A stretch of DNA of 64,000 nucleotides from Rutstroemia sp. NJR-2017a BVV2 (lineage: Eukaryota; Ascomycota; Leotiomycetes; Helotiales; Rutstroemiaceae), in the NCBI GenBank assembly GCA_002946415.1, contig NJPS01000047.1, forward strand, positions 92,394 through 156,393, in the 5' to 3' direction. This document shows, in pieces, positions 12,172-25,336 of the stretch (positions are counted from its first letter, which is position 1; each line of letters starts with the position of its first letter). A program made the translations under genes and the position numbers. The notes under the pieces were generated by a model, which was not told where the DNA came from, did no database searches, and saw only the letters and a list, made by a program, of their open reading frames with translations.

Positions 12172-13043
12172 GGTTATTTCCCCTTTAATTTCTTATTTTT
12201 TGGTAGTGAGAAAAGCTAGGAACTGGTGATTCACTGTGCAACTAAATACGCTTCACGATGCGTTCAGAGCAGTCGACGATGGTCATCGTCTTACCATAGC
12301 CAAGAGCGAGAGTGGGGGAGTCTTCCGCCCAATTGGTCAATCCAGACAATGCCTGCATGCAAAAACCAGATATTCCAGATAACCCCACCTGCCATTGACA
12401 GCGGGGCAGACGGTAATCTTCAGACTTGCAAACATCTTGAACTGCCCATACAGTGATGCAATTGTAAGAATACGCACGGAGAACATTACCTGCTCGATAT
12501 CTAAGTCCAGAGAAGTCTTCCAGCAGCACCAATCAATATACAGGTATCGTGATGGGTCACTCTATATCAATTCCTAATCGAACTAGAGCAGTGGAATGCT
12601 GTACTCACAACAACCACCAACCGGATCAATGCGGTTAATGAACAAGTATGACTGATAAATTCGTCGATGAATCAACGTTTGAAATGTTATCTTCTGACTG
12701 TTCAATCATATGGCGTTGAAGTAAGGCCGAGATGCAGCTTCAATGTATTTCACATTCGAAGTGGGGGGAACTAAAATTACCCCTCACTTGGACCTGTACT
12801 TAAATACAGACAGGAACCCCGCGACAAAATTCTATCGACCAGCTATCGTACCACCCTTATCCAGTCTCGATAACTTATTCAACCTCAGTAACTCGCAATT
12901 GTTTGTATAACACCAACTCATATAGGACAATGCTGACAATTCCTGTCCTGCAGGAATCAATTCTCGACTAGAAGTAAAACTCACTCATTCTCATCGAGAG
13001 ACATGTAGTCCTACGCAGAGGCATTATCCGCTTGCGGATCAAG
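12172..13043. other. Divergent promoter region between epoxide hydrolase and thi4
   Basis: About 870 bp between two divergently transcribed genes. Open frames at 12226-12577 on both strands lack family features and I do not call them. The right part should contain the thi4 promoter and first untranslated exon. Confidence 0.5.
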
Positions 13044-13258
13044 GTATTTCATCAATTGTATAAAAACATCTTGCATGGACCGGTGTTCGATCCCATTAAT
13101 CATCAGCTTGCTTTTCATCTACCATAAAAACTTTTATGAGATGGGAGTGCCACTGATGAGGGATTGTTCTGAGATGATACGGTTATTTGAACTTGATCTG
13201 GATAATACCAGCGAAAGGATCATGCTCTTCTTCTCCTATCAGGAGGTAACTAACATAG
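13044..13258 (+). other. Probable 5'-UTR intron of thi4 carrying the riboswitch
   Basis: A GTATTT donor at 13044 and a CTAACATAG acceptor ending at 13258 bracket the TPP aptamer, 21 nt before the thi4 ATG. Inside lies an ATG at 13075 that opens a 62-codon frame to 13263. In known fungal thiamine genes, retention or alternative splicing of such an intron exposes upstream ORFs and lowers expression. The donor is my best choice, not proven. Confidence 0.55.
13138..13226 (+). promoter_or_regulatory. TPP riboswitch (thi-box aptamer)
   Basis: The strand reads GGGAGTGCC at 13143, TTCTGAGATGATAC at 13167-13180 and TGATCTGGATAATACCAGCG at 13194-13213, then AAAGG and closing bases ATCAT that can pair with ATGA-AT at 13136-13142. 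These are the hallmark J-region and pyrophosphate/pyrimidine-sensing helices of the eukaryotic TPP riboswitch. The position, just upstream of the thiazole synthase coding region, is the one known from filamentous fungi. Thiamine pyrophosphate binding is expected to redirect splicing of the surrounding intron. Confidence 0.93.
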
Positions 13259-14326
<1,068 letters not shown>

Positions 14327-14680
14327 AGGGTTGAGGATGGAAACGCAACGCGTCCAGGACCGCCAAGAAACAGGTCCACGAGGCATCCATAAATCAGAAT
14401 ACAATCATTTGATTCTCCTGTACTCACTATTTGTCTTGTAAATGAGCTGTGCAATTTGTCGTAGCATATCTGCAAAATAAAACCGTTTGGGCAACCCTAA
14501 AAACAATGCTACTTTCCGAGGCAGCGGGGCGTGCGAGGATACGAAACTGTGGCTGAGATACTGCAGGATTGATTACTAATCATAGTCACCGCCCGGCAGA
14601 AATAAAAATAATTTCTGGAAGTTTGATGCAGAAGCAAGTCGCATTTTTCGAGAACTTGCGAATTTCTGCGAATAATCACA
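14327..14680. other. Intergenic, thi4 terminator side and POL5 promoter
   Basis: 354 bp with no gene; both neighbours are on the plus strand. Confidence 0.5.
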
Positions 14681-17600
14681 ATGGGTAGCAAACGGAAGAG
14701 ATCGGCCCAAGAAGCCCCCGCTACAGCACCAGCTGCTAAGAAACACCAGAAGTCCTCCAAACCGCGGACTAAAAAATCGAACGACGAACCGATACTCCTC
14801 GATTCCTCCCCGTTTGTTGACAATCCAAAAGGCGATGAGCTCAAGCGTGAAGTCAAACTCTACGATCTGCTAAGCAGCGAAGACGGATCTCAAAGATTAG
14901 CAGCAGCAGCAGCGATAATATCAGGGTTATTTGAGGGAGATGGAGTTAACCAATCGACTTTACAGAGACACCTGGAACGACGGTTATTTCGCGGACTTGC
15001 AAGTGGCAGGAAGGGTGCGCGGTTGGGCTTCAGCATTGTACTCACCGAAATATTGGGACAGCTATTTGGCACTGCGAATCTTACCGAAAAGAAGTATCCG
15101 GAGCTGACCTTCGACAATGTGTTTGGATTTTTAATTGCGAAAACAAAACCGGAAGGCGATCTCAGCGGGCAGGAACAAAAAGATCATGCGCTTGGTTTGT
15201 TATTTGGCTTGCAGAGCTTTGTAAGATCCAAAGTACTCTTCGCGGCTGATGGCAGATGGGAGCGTGTACTAGAGAAGCTCTTGGAGCTGTCGAATAAAAA
15301 GTCGTGGACGAGGGAGGAGTGCGGTTGGGTCATTATGGAAGCTTTGGAGCAGATGCAACAAAAGCAAGCAGAATTCACCTTGACAAACCTCTGTGATGCC
15401 GGATTGGGCCTTTCTCCTGAGGGAGTTGGTATCTGGTTGGGTGCGCGACAGCGATTTCCAGACATGCAATTTCCAAGCAAACCATGGGGCCAGAGCGGTA
15501 ATCCTGTGGATCATCTCAAGGCCCTTGCCAAAGCTCTCAAAGAAAGCTCGTCAAGCGACAGCAGCACAGAGAAAGGGCAGCAAGCGAACCAGACTGGAAC
15601 TTGGAACCCCAAGTTACATTTTGTCTGGAACATAGTGCTGCAGCAGTATGCCAAAACTGCTAATAGCGAGTCTACCGACATCAAGTCCGGTTTCGAGAAC
15701 TTCTGGAAAGTTGCGGTTGATGGTGAGTCTCACTGCTCCATTACTCGTAGTATCAGGCTAATCTTCCAGACAACCTTTTCTCGGCATCGGCATCCAAGGA
15801 ACGCAAATTCTGGGGTTTCCTTGTCTTTCAAAAAATGATTCATGATCACATTTCATGCACACCACTTATCGCTAGTATCTTCACCCACAACCTTGTACGC
15901 TGTCTCATCAACCACGTGCAAAACGAAGACCGCTTTTTACATCGTGCCGCTGACAAGTCACTCAAAATTCTTATTCATGCTGTGGAAGAAAATCCTGACT
16001 CTCTACCGATTATTCTACGAGGCTTGATCGACAGCAATGGGGCCTACGCTTTCGACCGCATCACAAAAACAAAGACGATAGAGAAACTTCTTTCCAATGT
16101 CAATAATGAGAATGCTGAAACTGTCTTCGATGCTCTCGCCAAACCAGTAGTCATTGTCCAAAGGTAAGAATGACGTTTCCAATCTATGCTCAGATAACAC
16201 TAACTCAGCGCAGTACTGATGATGCTGCTGAAGCAGAGAAACGCCGCCAAATATATGGTGATTACGTTCTAACTGCAGTTCGTCATACGGAGCCATCCGA
16301 GACGCCAGAAAAATGGATTAAGAGTGTTGCTTTACCTCATCTAGCTTCTTTGGCATATTCCAAAAACTCTGAAGCGAAACCTCCAGTATCAGATAGTACT
16401 AGGACATTGATACGAAATCGATTAATGTCCGTATTTGGTCATTTACTGGCGGATGTTAATGGTTACCATTACCCTTGCGATATGGTCCTTTCTTGCGAAG
16501 CCGACGCAGTGGCAATGGACAAAGATATTACAGACGCCAAGGATGCAGCAATTTCGTCGCTGAAAAAACTACTGAAAAAGGCCAAGAAAGAGGACGGAAA
16601 GAGCAAACCCGCTTGCCAGGCTCTGGCTTTACTATTTGCGCTCGTCATCATTCAACTTTACAACGGAGACTCGGAAGCTGTATCGATTCTTGATGAATTA
16701 AAGCTGTGCTATGACAACCTGATTAAGCACAAAAGTTCTGGGAAAGATAGCAAGGCCAAGGCCGGGAATGCTGACGATACTGATGCTGAGCCTTTCGACG
16801 TACTCGTAGAACTCTTGTTGTCTCTGCTTTCACGGCCATCCGCGTTGCTTCGCAAAGTGACACAGCACGTCTTCACCGCATTTATGGGTGAAATGACTGC
16901 TAGTGGTCTCAAACTTATGACGGATATTTTAGAGTCTAGTGAAAGCTTAAGGGGACAGCAGGAATTCTTCGACCAAAATCCAGAAGATGATGAAGATGGC
17001 ATGGATATTGACGGCGAAGATGGCGAAATGGACTCCGATGTTGAAGTGGTGGACATGGATGGCGAGGAAGGCCATCTGAATGGACATCTTGCAGAGGAAG
17101 ATGGTGACAGTGAGGAAGAGGAGGAAGCCTCTGACGACGATGAAGAAGATGACGATGAAGAAGACAATGAGGCCGACAAGGAACTCAATGATGCATTAGC
17201 GAATATTCTCGGCACACATGCGTTAGGACAAGATGCAGAGCAGGAAGACGAGGATGACAGTGATGCTGACATGACTGATTCCGAGATGGATGCTCTAACA
17301 CCAAAACTGGAAGAAGTCCTAGGCCGAATGCAAAAGAAAGGACCAAGCAAGAAACAAGAACAGAAAGACGCGAAAGAGAACATGGTCAACTTCAAGAGTC
17401 GAGTGCTTGACCTTCTCGACATCTTTGCGAAGAAACAAGCTTTCAACCCACTGGCTGCCCAGATACTAATTCCTCTATTACAATTGATCCGGACCACGAA
17501 GACGAAGCATCTTAGTGATAAAGCTATATCGATCATCCAATCTTTCGCAAAATCAAAATCCAAGGCATCACATGCAGCCCCGGAAGCAAAGACCGACTTG

Positions 17601-17873
17601 AAGACACAGCTGGCATTGATAAAAGCAATCCACGAAGAGGTATTCAAGGATCAGTCGAAGCAGTTCGCCAAAGCTGCAAGCACTGCCAGTTTATCGTTGG
17701 CTTCGGGGCTTTACAAAGCTGACGAAAGCTACGCGAAGAAGATCGGAAGCATATACTTGGACACTATGAACAAAACGAATAAGAATTCTAGGGTTCAGCA
17801 GAGCTTCTTCACTGAATGGATTAACTGGTGGGCGAGTCATCCAAATCCAGTGGGCGAGGCTAAGGATGAGTAA
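14681..17873 (+). CDS. POL5: DNA polymerase V / phi family protein (POL5, MYBBP1A-like)
   Basis: Nucleolar protein of the POL5/MYBBP1A family, needed for rRNA synthesis and ribosome assembly in yeast despite the polymerase-like name. Three exons 14681-15722, 15770-16163 and 16214-17873 give 1031 aa, close to yeast Pol5. The N-terminus is basic (KRKRS... KKHQKSSKPRTKKS), likely a nuclear/nucleolar signal. HEAT-like helical repeats follow: LKREVKLYDLLSS, GLASGRKGARLGFSIVLTEIL and FWGFLVFQKM, the last formed just after intron 1. A long Asp/Glu-rich stretch spans about residues 730-850, as is typical. The third-exon acceptor is at 16213 (CGCAG), because the nearby CTCAG breaks the frame. Confidence 0.92.
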
Positions 17874-19666
17874 CTAAAAGGTTTAAATACTGTATGAATA
17901 ACAAAGAGTTTTAAACATTGAAATTCTTTCTTGACTTTGAAATTGTGAAAAAACTGCATGTTATCGGCCAAGTCGACACAATGTGCCTCGAGTAATTTTC
18001 CTCCAATGTCTCCAAAACCCCTGGGATAATCACATGTCTATCTGGATATGGTATTCTAAACTCGTAATTTTCCCGCTCTGTGGGAATCAGGACCGGCCAT
18101 TGAAGTAACACGGGAAGGCAATCTTGTACCCAGGGATATGGCACCCGACTTTAGCTTTATTAGGGCAATCATCATCACCACCAATCGCAACCAGAGCTGC
18201 GACGTTCTAGAAATTCGAAAGGATATCTCGGGTCGCAGCACGAGGTAAGTACAGTCGAATCACAACCATACATCCTGCAGCATTTTGACATCAGAACAAG
18301 ATACGATATCTCGGACCCGAACCACATCCACGAATCGTATCGCTCTAATCGTCCCAAGTCAACGAGCGTGGTAATACTTTGGCGTCTTTCTTTTCTCATG
18401 TGTTTCGTTCACTTCACCAACATTATCAATCCTTCTACGAGAATCCGATATTAACCACCAATGGCATCTTCATCCCATATCAAGTACACTCAATAGTTTT
18501 ACTGGCGCGCCACAATATCGCGGAAATCACGGCCGGAAGGAAGGCGTTCCTCGGTAAAGACTGGGCGATAGAGCTTGTTTGGGCTATGGGTCCTTCAGGG
18601 CTGCCGCGTGCTCGACTGTGGGACTGGTGCTGTCCGCTATCTACTAGGCGGCGAACACCACTCCGGTTGGGGAAGGTGTTCGTTGGTGTTGGGATGAATA
18701 CGGATTTGTGTTGTGGCTGGGATCCCATGGTAACCGCGACGCACGGCTAGAGATCATATCAGTTCTGGCCATTGGGAGTCTTTTCATTCTTTCAATTTCT
18801 TCCAAAATTGAGCATTGGATCTCCTTCAAATTTCTTCACGAATAAAGTTTAAGTCGGCGGTGTCCGAAGCGGTAAGGGTTTTCATTATGTAATGACGACA
18901 CGGCAGAAACCCTAATCCTCGGGACGAGAGCTGGGAATTGCCGGCGAAGGTGGGATTCAAACCGGAGACACCAGCGTTCTTCCTTCAACAGTTCAACTTC
19001 GAACTCTCCTTCATCCAGAGTAGCGAAGAAGCGGAAAGGATTCAGGAGGGTCCGTCCTATCGGTTAGTCTCGCTCGAATGAGTCGTCCAATCGAACGAGC
19101 AGATTTACAGTTTCTCACAGTCTTGTCCATTATCAATAAATCAAGATGGCTATAGTTCCGAGGTATTGGTTCACCTATCAAGCGACACGATGCCAAGGCG
19201 GGTACGTGACATGACAGAAAGCTTGTCCAGACTCCACGCACAAGCCTGGACAAGCTTTTGGCGTCGAAGCTTAATTTCTACTTCGCGCATGACCTTCCTC
19301 TTTCAGACGCTGCTACTCCAGTTTTGATAGCGAGAGACATGGAGCTGGCTGCTGGAAAAGGCCCCTCACCTGGCGAAAGATACGAATATGTGGAACGCTG
19401 GCTACGGTGCTGCCCATTGAGATTCTTCACTTGTGATTGAGTTCGATATGGGTGGAGCGTCTGCATGTATCCACCCCGTTAGCCGATGTATGAACTTGGA
19501 TATGCTGGTATTGCCATCCATGGTGGGAACATGTTTGCGAAGTCGTAGACATAAGGGCTCTGCGCACATATAACGAGGTGCATTCTCCTCCCGAAGCAAG
19601 CCTTCGATCTGCAAGCCAAGCAGTTTACTTCGTCTTCCTTTGAGTGACCGCAGTCAGATCGCAACA
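17874..19666. other. Gene-poor stretch of 1.8 kb
   Basis: No convincing gene. Open frames on both strands (for example 18379-18750, which starts at TTG) lack recognisable domains. Two structures stand out: a perfect 13-bp inverted repeat at 19218-19230 / 19246-19258, and a segment at 18850-18975 with superficial tRNA-like words that does not fold as a tRNA. The right end is the promoter and leader of the permease gene. Confidence 0.45.
19218..19258. repeat. Perfect 13-bp inverted repeat (hairpin)
   Basis: AAAGCTTGTCCAG at 19218-19230 and CTGGACAAGCTTT at 19246-19258 are exact inverses separated by 15 nt. No gene overlaps. It could be a hairpin or a palindromic binding site. Confidence 0.7.
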
Positions 19667-21600
19667 ATGGCCAACAACATGGGAAATCTTGCCCTGGACG
19701 GCGGCGACCCTCGTATGGCTGTCGTGGGAGAAGTCGCAGTTCCCACGCCCGTTCGTCGCAAGATGCATGATCCGAATGTCCAATTCGAAGAGTACTTGTA
19801 CTATGCTCGTATCCAAAGGGAGCAGGAGAGACAAGGCCTTGGCCCTGAGGAGAGAGAGCGCATGTACCGCGAAGCTATCACTGGTGTGGATGCTACCTCG
19901 GCCAAGGAGAGTGGTGATGAGGAGAAGAAGGCGATCGCGGAGAGTGGTGATGAGAAGACGGCTGAGCCTATGAATGAGAAGACTACTACTTCTGTGGTGC
20001 ACAGTGCTTCGCATGTTAGTGCTGGAGAATGGGAGTCTGCGTCTCGTGCTGCGAGAAACGCGACCTGGGGAGCGGTGTATGTTTGGTCTATGCAATCTTT
20101 GTAATGCGCGTTGGCTGATAATATCATAGTGTCTACCTCATTACAACGGATATTCTTGGTCCTTCTAACGCACCATGGGCTGTCTCACAATTCGGATATG
20201 TGGGTGGTGTCATGATGTACTTCTTCATGGGTATCATGGCTTTCTTCGCCGGTTGGCAAATTTGGAGGATGTTCCTGAAGCTCGATTCTGATCGCTACCC
20301 AATGAGAACTTTTGGTGATCTTGGTTTCCGAATGTGAGATTTCCTTCACCATTCACAATCTCATACAGCGAACTAATGCCCCACATAGTTTCGGGACATA
20401 CGCCCGCCACGGTATCAACATCCTTCAGAGTATCCAACTCCTCTTCAACGTCGGTGTCATCGTCATCGGTAATGGACAATCTCTATCTCAAATGTCCAAA
20501 TACAAGCTCTGTTTCTCCATCTGTATATTGGTTTGGGCTCTCGCCGGTATGATTGTCGGACAGATTCGAACCCTACAGAAATTTGGTCATTTGGCCAATT
20601 TTGCTATTTGGCTGAACGTCCTCGTTATTCTCTTCACAATGGGGGTCGCCGCTCATTCTGCGCCGAATTATGAAGCTGTATTCCAGTCGTACGGCATCTC
20701 CAAGGGGCCTATCCATCATACTGTTTGGATCCCTTCTGGTACGACTTTTTACACGCAACTGGGTGCTGCCATGCAAATCGTTTATGCATATGGTGAGTTT
20801 ATTCCTCCTATCTTTTTTCCTCTCAAGCAACGTGTTAATATCCCCTTCCAGGTGGCGCCATGCTGTACTGTGAATTCATGGCCGAAATGAAACGACCCCT
20901 CGACTTCATCAAAGCCCAATTCGTCGCCGAAATCTTCATCTTCGTCTGTTACCTCATCTTCGGCCTCGTCGTGTACTCGCAACAAGGCCAATTCACCTAC
21001 AACCCCGCCAACCAGGGTCTCTCCCCCTACAGCTGGCAAACCGTCACCAACGCTCTTTCCCTCCTATCCGGCCTCCTCGCTGCCGTGCTCTATGGTAACA
21101 TCGGCATCAAAGTCATCTACCAAAACATCGTCGAGGACCTCTTCGGCGGCCCCGAGCTCACCACCAAAAAAGGCAAACTCATCTGGGTCGGCATAGTCCC
21201 CCTCTACTGGACCGTCGCCTTCGTGCTCGGCTCCGCCATCCCGCAATTCACCAACATTTCCTCGCTCGTCGCCGCCGTCTGCATCATGCAGTTTACATAC
21301 ACCTTCCCCACACTTCTCTACTTCGGTATGACGATCAAAGAAGACGCGATCCACCCCGACGAAACATTCGATCCGGCGACCGGCACAGTCCGCAGAATCG
21401 ATTCGTGGAAGAACTTGAGCAGATGGAAGAGAGGAATGACGAAGCTGTGGTATGTGAAGGTGTTCTGCTTCTTGTTCTTCTTGGCGGCCCTCGCGACGGC
21501 GATTTTGGGCATGTATACTAGTATTAAGGATATTATTGCGGATTTCGCGCTGGGACATGCGACGAGTTTTGGGTGTACGAGTCCGGTTGGTTATGCTTAG
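19667..21600 (+). CDS. Amino-acid transporter, Aa_trans (AAAP) family
   Basis: Proton-coupled neutral amino-acid permease of the AAAP superfamily, plasma or vacuolar membrane. Four exons 19667-20076, 20130-20333, 20389-20792 and 20852-21600 give 588 aa. A hydrophilic N-terminal tail of about 130 residues precedes TATWGAV-type helix 1. Later landmarks are VVYLITTDILGPSNAPWAVSQ, GINILQSIQLLFNVGVIVI, YAYGGAMLYCEFMAEM (formed across intron 3) and IGIKVIYQNIVEDLFGGP. About eleven membrane segments can be seen. The first in-frame ATG is 19667; further upstream the frame only has TTG. The third exon codons shift to GC-rich third positions from about 20900. Substrate is unknown. Confidence 0.9.
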
Positions 21601-22465
21601 ATGTTGAATCTAGTTGGGGTTGGGTACCGGCTGCGACGAGTTGGATGGTACGGACGTAATGACTGAGATGGTGTAATGAGTGGAGATGAATTTACGAATG
21701 CAAAAAGTTATAGGATTAGAATATTCACCACATAATTCACAAACTGGCTCCATACAAGCAATTGACAAACAGAAAAGCTGAATTGCGCCATCGACTTCTC
21801 GGTGAGTGATTCTACTCGAAGCCTCGAAAGGAGCGGATAATCGTGGGTTCCGGAGTTCTGTATGTCCACAATGGGATCGAGTTACCTGTGCTCAACTTAT
21901 TTCCTACCGGCAACGCGATTGCTGCAGCCCAATACGATGCGTTGTCGTTGCACCAATAGTAGTAGCCGTAAGCTCGCTAGAGACCTGCACAAAGCACGTG
22001 AACTACGTATCCAACAGTTGGTCTCACTACAAGCTGAATCGTTTTGTAGCGATCATGGGTCAACAAGTGCTAATTGAACGGAGTGCGCAGTTACTAAGGC
22101 TGAAAGGTGGCGCAAGCTGTGCCGCACAGTTGGTCTTGCACAGAAGATTCTATATTGGGAAACTTCCCATCTGCGAATATCCATACGAGAGCGAGCGTAC
22201 GACGACGTGTCGCCTTGTTTATAGTGGTACCGCCTTTCTGCAGGCTATATATAATAAATTGGATCCGAGTCTGGAAAATTGGACAAGCAAGGTTCAATGA
22301 CCGCTGAGTGAGCTGTGATGAGTTGAAGGCATATGCACGACAATGTTCGATAACTTGTGCGCCATGAAAACCCCGTAACGAGAAAAGGCATGCCCATCTT
22401 CCTCGTTTGATGTACACAATGCAGATATATATTCATAATTCAAGACTCCGACTGCATACAGATAT
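21601..22465. other. Intergenic between convergent permease and peptidase genes
   Basis: A 164-codon frame at 21806-22300 has no family features and compositional noise, so it is not called. Otherwise it should hold the two 3' UTRs. Confidence 0.45.
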
Positions 22466-23457
22466 TCAGATAGCTGTGCCCTTTCTGCCCTTCAGATCGG
22501 TTTCCACCATGGCTCGTATCAGCTCAACTGCAATATCCACGCCATTCTTTATCGCATCTTCATCGGCATCCACGGGAACATGGAAGAACATTGCTTTTCG
22601 TTCTAGCCCTTGTTTGTATAGATGCGACATCGAAGTATAGTAGATAAAGTCGCAGAGGTAGTTCCCGGCGTCTTCGGAAATGCGTGCATCGACTTTCTGT
22701 ATTACGCAAGCGTGGTTTAGCAATTTTGAAAGCAGAGATGGCAGTCACAGGACTGGATGATTAAAAAGCACTCCATACCGGTAAAGATTCCTTCCACTGA
22801 TCAAACATATCGTCAAACGGCAAATTCGTCAGAAGTTGGTCAGGACATCCAGCCCATATCCAATCATCCCCCTCGCGTATCTTCCTCACATCGTCTCCCA
22901 GTAACTGACCATCCACATCCCTCATGTAATATCCATCTCTATGACCACGACGCTCCACGCTGTAGTATGCTCGTCCAGATGCCATTCCAATATGCAACAC
23001 ATAATCTGGCTTGTGCTCATCAAGTAGACGCGGGGCCAGACTGCGGACTACCTCGTAACTTACGTAGATAGGCTGCGGATATGTAAGAATGCGTACTGGC
23101 AGAACAGGTTTAGTTGAGGTGGGATTCGCTGAGCGGGGTCCATCGGCGGGAGGTTCGGATGTCTTCTTCTTGGGAGGAAGAACGGATGGAAGACGCGAGG
23201 CTATTTCCCATGACGGATTGATAGGGTATTGAGCGCGGAAGGGCTATTCCAATGTGTCGAGGTTGTTAGCTATCTTTGAATCTAGGAGTCAAATGGGCAC
23301 GACTGTTTGGATACGATTGTCTCCACATGCCACTTCAATGAGGAGGGGTGACGCGGGGTCAAGTGAAGGGAGCGTTGGAACGACTTACACCAAAACCAGT
23401 GACCAGCACTACAATCTCCTCCTTTTGTGAGGGTATAGCCTCGCCGTTGGAACCCAT
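22466..23457 (-). CDS. Pyroglutamyl peptidase type I (peptidase C15) family
   Basis: Cytosolic cysteine peptidase family that removes N-terminal pyroglutamate. Minus-strand exons 23457-23389, 23243-22779 and 22696-22466 give 254 aa. The N-terminal motif VTGFGPF is completed only after splicing the 145-nt first intron, then NPSWEIASRLP. The catalytic cysteine lies in GNYLCDFIYYTS (about Cys193) and the histidine in FFHVP (about His217). The region VERRGHRDGYYMRD is characteristic of fungal members, which are more diverged than bacterial PCP. The start ATG is followed directly by the beta-strand EEIVVLVTGFG, so it is well placed. Confidence 0.88.
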
Positions 23458-24697
23458 TTTTAGTCAAAATACATCCAGAAACCACCACTTTGAGTGAGGG
23501 GAGAAAGAGCAGAGTTGGGTTGAGTGAAGTCAGACGTCTAAATGCCAAGATGGTCGGATGCAGCTGCCGATTTTAGCGTGCATCGGTGGCACGGGCGTTC
23601 CCAAACAAGCATTCCGCCCCCGCGAACCAATATCCAACATCCAACATCCAACTATCGCATCATTCGCTCAGCTTTACGGCGCAAGCTTGACTGACAACAA
23701 CAGAGACAATATGGTAGTCAGCAAATTGCGGGACTCGTTGGATATGCATCCGTTGCATCGTAATAACAGCGATTGGGTTTGTGATGGAGGCGAAGTACTT
23801 GCTGTTGTGCCTGTGCTAGTTGCACAGAGCAACATACGAAGCAGCAGAAGTAGCAACTAGCATCAATCATCGATTATAGAAAGAATATTACGGGGGCCGG
23901 GAGTTAAAGGCTATGAACAGGGTACGCTAAGAACCTTGCTATACTGTTCATTGGAACGACCATCGTGTCACCAAATTTCCGTGCTCGGCCTCTACCGTCG
24001 CGCAAAGCCTCCATCGCTGCTCGTTACTTTTAGATACGAGAAATCTTTTACCTGGGCGAGCAGAGTATGTATCACACGTTGCCGCCGTCCATTAGACGTC
24101 TTGTAGGGTACAATATTGTTTGTTCGCTTAGCCCTGAAAAGTTTCAGTCAAGCCTCACAACAGTTGTAGCATTGCTTACATTTCATTGGCCAACTATCCC
24201 CAGCCCCTTACCCAGCCCTACGATGTCCCTTAATTTAGATCACATGTATTCACTGTGCCTGTCAGCACAGGTACGTTTGGCGGAAGTGTTTGCTACTAGC
24301 CATCTACGTTCTATTAGAATCCCTGCCAATACATTTCACCTGGCAGGTGACACGATCAGTGAATTGTAGCAAAGCCTCATATTTCGAGATCTAGGGTACG
24401 AAATCTCCACTCGTGAGGCGCATTCAGCAACGGCTAAGCCTTTCCATGCGACAGCAAGTGACTTCAATGCTGCATCTGCAAGTCTATAAGAACTCTCGCG
24501 GGTTCCCATCAAGTTCTTACCATCATCACCATCATCACCATCGTCTTCTTCAGCACTCAAGCTTAACATCAACAGCATCTTCTACACATAAACCAACTCT
24601 CGTTGTTCATCATCAAGTCTTTCCAACCATTTCCACACACATCCTCTTTAAGATCAACACATCTCAGCTACTTCCACCCCACCTTCCAATCTTCAAA
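23458..24697. other. Divergent intergenic region
   Basis: 1.24 kb between the minus-strand peptidase and the plus-strand secreted protein. It contains short CATCCAA repeats near 23635-23655 and pyrimidine-rich leader sequence before 24698. No gene supported. Confidence 0.5.
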
Positions 24698-25336
24698 ATG
24701 TTCAACATGCAAATCTCCGCTTCCATCTTGGCCTTTGTTGCCCTTATGGGTGTTTCTTCCGCCGCTCCTACCCCAGCTGGTGCTCCGGCCGACGCTTGCA
24801 CAACTATCTACCCTACTTTCATGGGACAAATCCAACAAGACAAACCCGATCTCGTCGCCGACAACAGCATAGGCAACGATCCTTGGTTTGCCCTTACAGA
24901 AGTGTTGTCCGACGGTGACTACAAAGTCACCGGCCAGCTCCAAACCATCGTGCGATTCGAGCTCCCAAGCGACGCCCAGAGCTGCAATCTCCACTCTCAA
25001 TTTCCCGACAGCGTTGAAGTGACCGGCTTCGGCAACACCAACCCCAACTGGTCTCTCTTCGAGATCAATGTACCTCTCAGCGAGGATGACATGAGCTGGA
25101 ACAAAATCTGGACAAAAGATTCCGCCACCGGCATCTTGACTTCAATCAAGCCACATGTAGCCAACTTGCGAACCGACCCCTTCGTTTACCCCAACATCGG
25201 CTGCATTGACAACACTTACGTGTTTGCTCTTGAGGGCAGCCAGGCTATCTCCGGTCCCACCGACTTCGAAGTTTACCTCAACCAACCATATGATGGCGTG
25301 TACGGTCCTTACATGACCTACGGATGCAGCGTTTAA
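24698..25336 (+). CDS. Secreted protein, But2-like C-terminal domain
   Basis: 212-aa protein with a clear signal peptide (MFNMQISASILAFVALMG, cleavage near SSAAP). The body resembles the fungal But2 (ubiquitin-3-binding C-terminal) family of secreted proteins: VRFELPSDAQSCNLHSQFP, a Gly/Asn-rich middle and a closing YGPYMTYGC. Six cysteines remain after cleavage or so, consistent with extracellular folding. The open frame extends upstream to 24413, but that part is low-complexity (His/Ser-rich) leader, and 24698 gives the signal peptide and the good context AAAATGTT. Function is unknown; family members are often abundant secreted proteins. Confidence 0.75.
   Translation: MFNMQISASILAFVALMGVSSAAPTPAGAPADACTTIYPTFMGQIQQDKPDLVADNSIGNDPWFALTEVLSDGDYKVTGQLQTIVRFELPSDAQSCNLHSQFPDSVEVTGFGNTNPNWSLFEINVPLSEDDMSWNKIWTKDSATGILTSIKPHVANLRTDPFVYPNIGCIDNTYVFALEGSQAISGPTDFEVYLNQPYDGVYGPYMTYGCSV

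Noticed and set aside
17100..17200. GA-rich tract as a microsatellite
   Set aside because: It encodes the expected acidic region of POL5.
16709..17647. 312-codon minus-strand frame opposite POL5
   Set aside because: Ser-rich shadow of the acidic coding region of POL5.
18379..18750. 123-codon plus-strand frame
   Set aside because: Starts at TTG, has no family features and overlaps equally long frames on the other strand.
18850..18975. tRNA-like words (GTCCGAAGCGGTAAGG; GGTTTGAATCCC on the other strand)
   Set aside because: The acceptor, anticodon and T stems do not pair in either orientation, and no consistent anticodon arm can be drawn.
21064..21558. 164-codon minus-strand frame opposite the permease
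   Set aside because: Shadow of GC-rich third positions in the permease exon.
21806..22300. 164-codon plus-strand frame in the permease-peptidase gap
   Set aside because: No domain, signal or coding-like composition, and it lies between convergent 3' ends.
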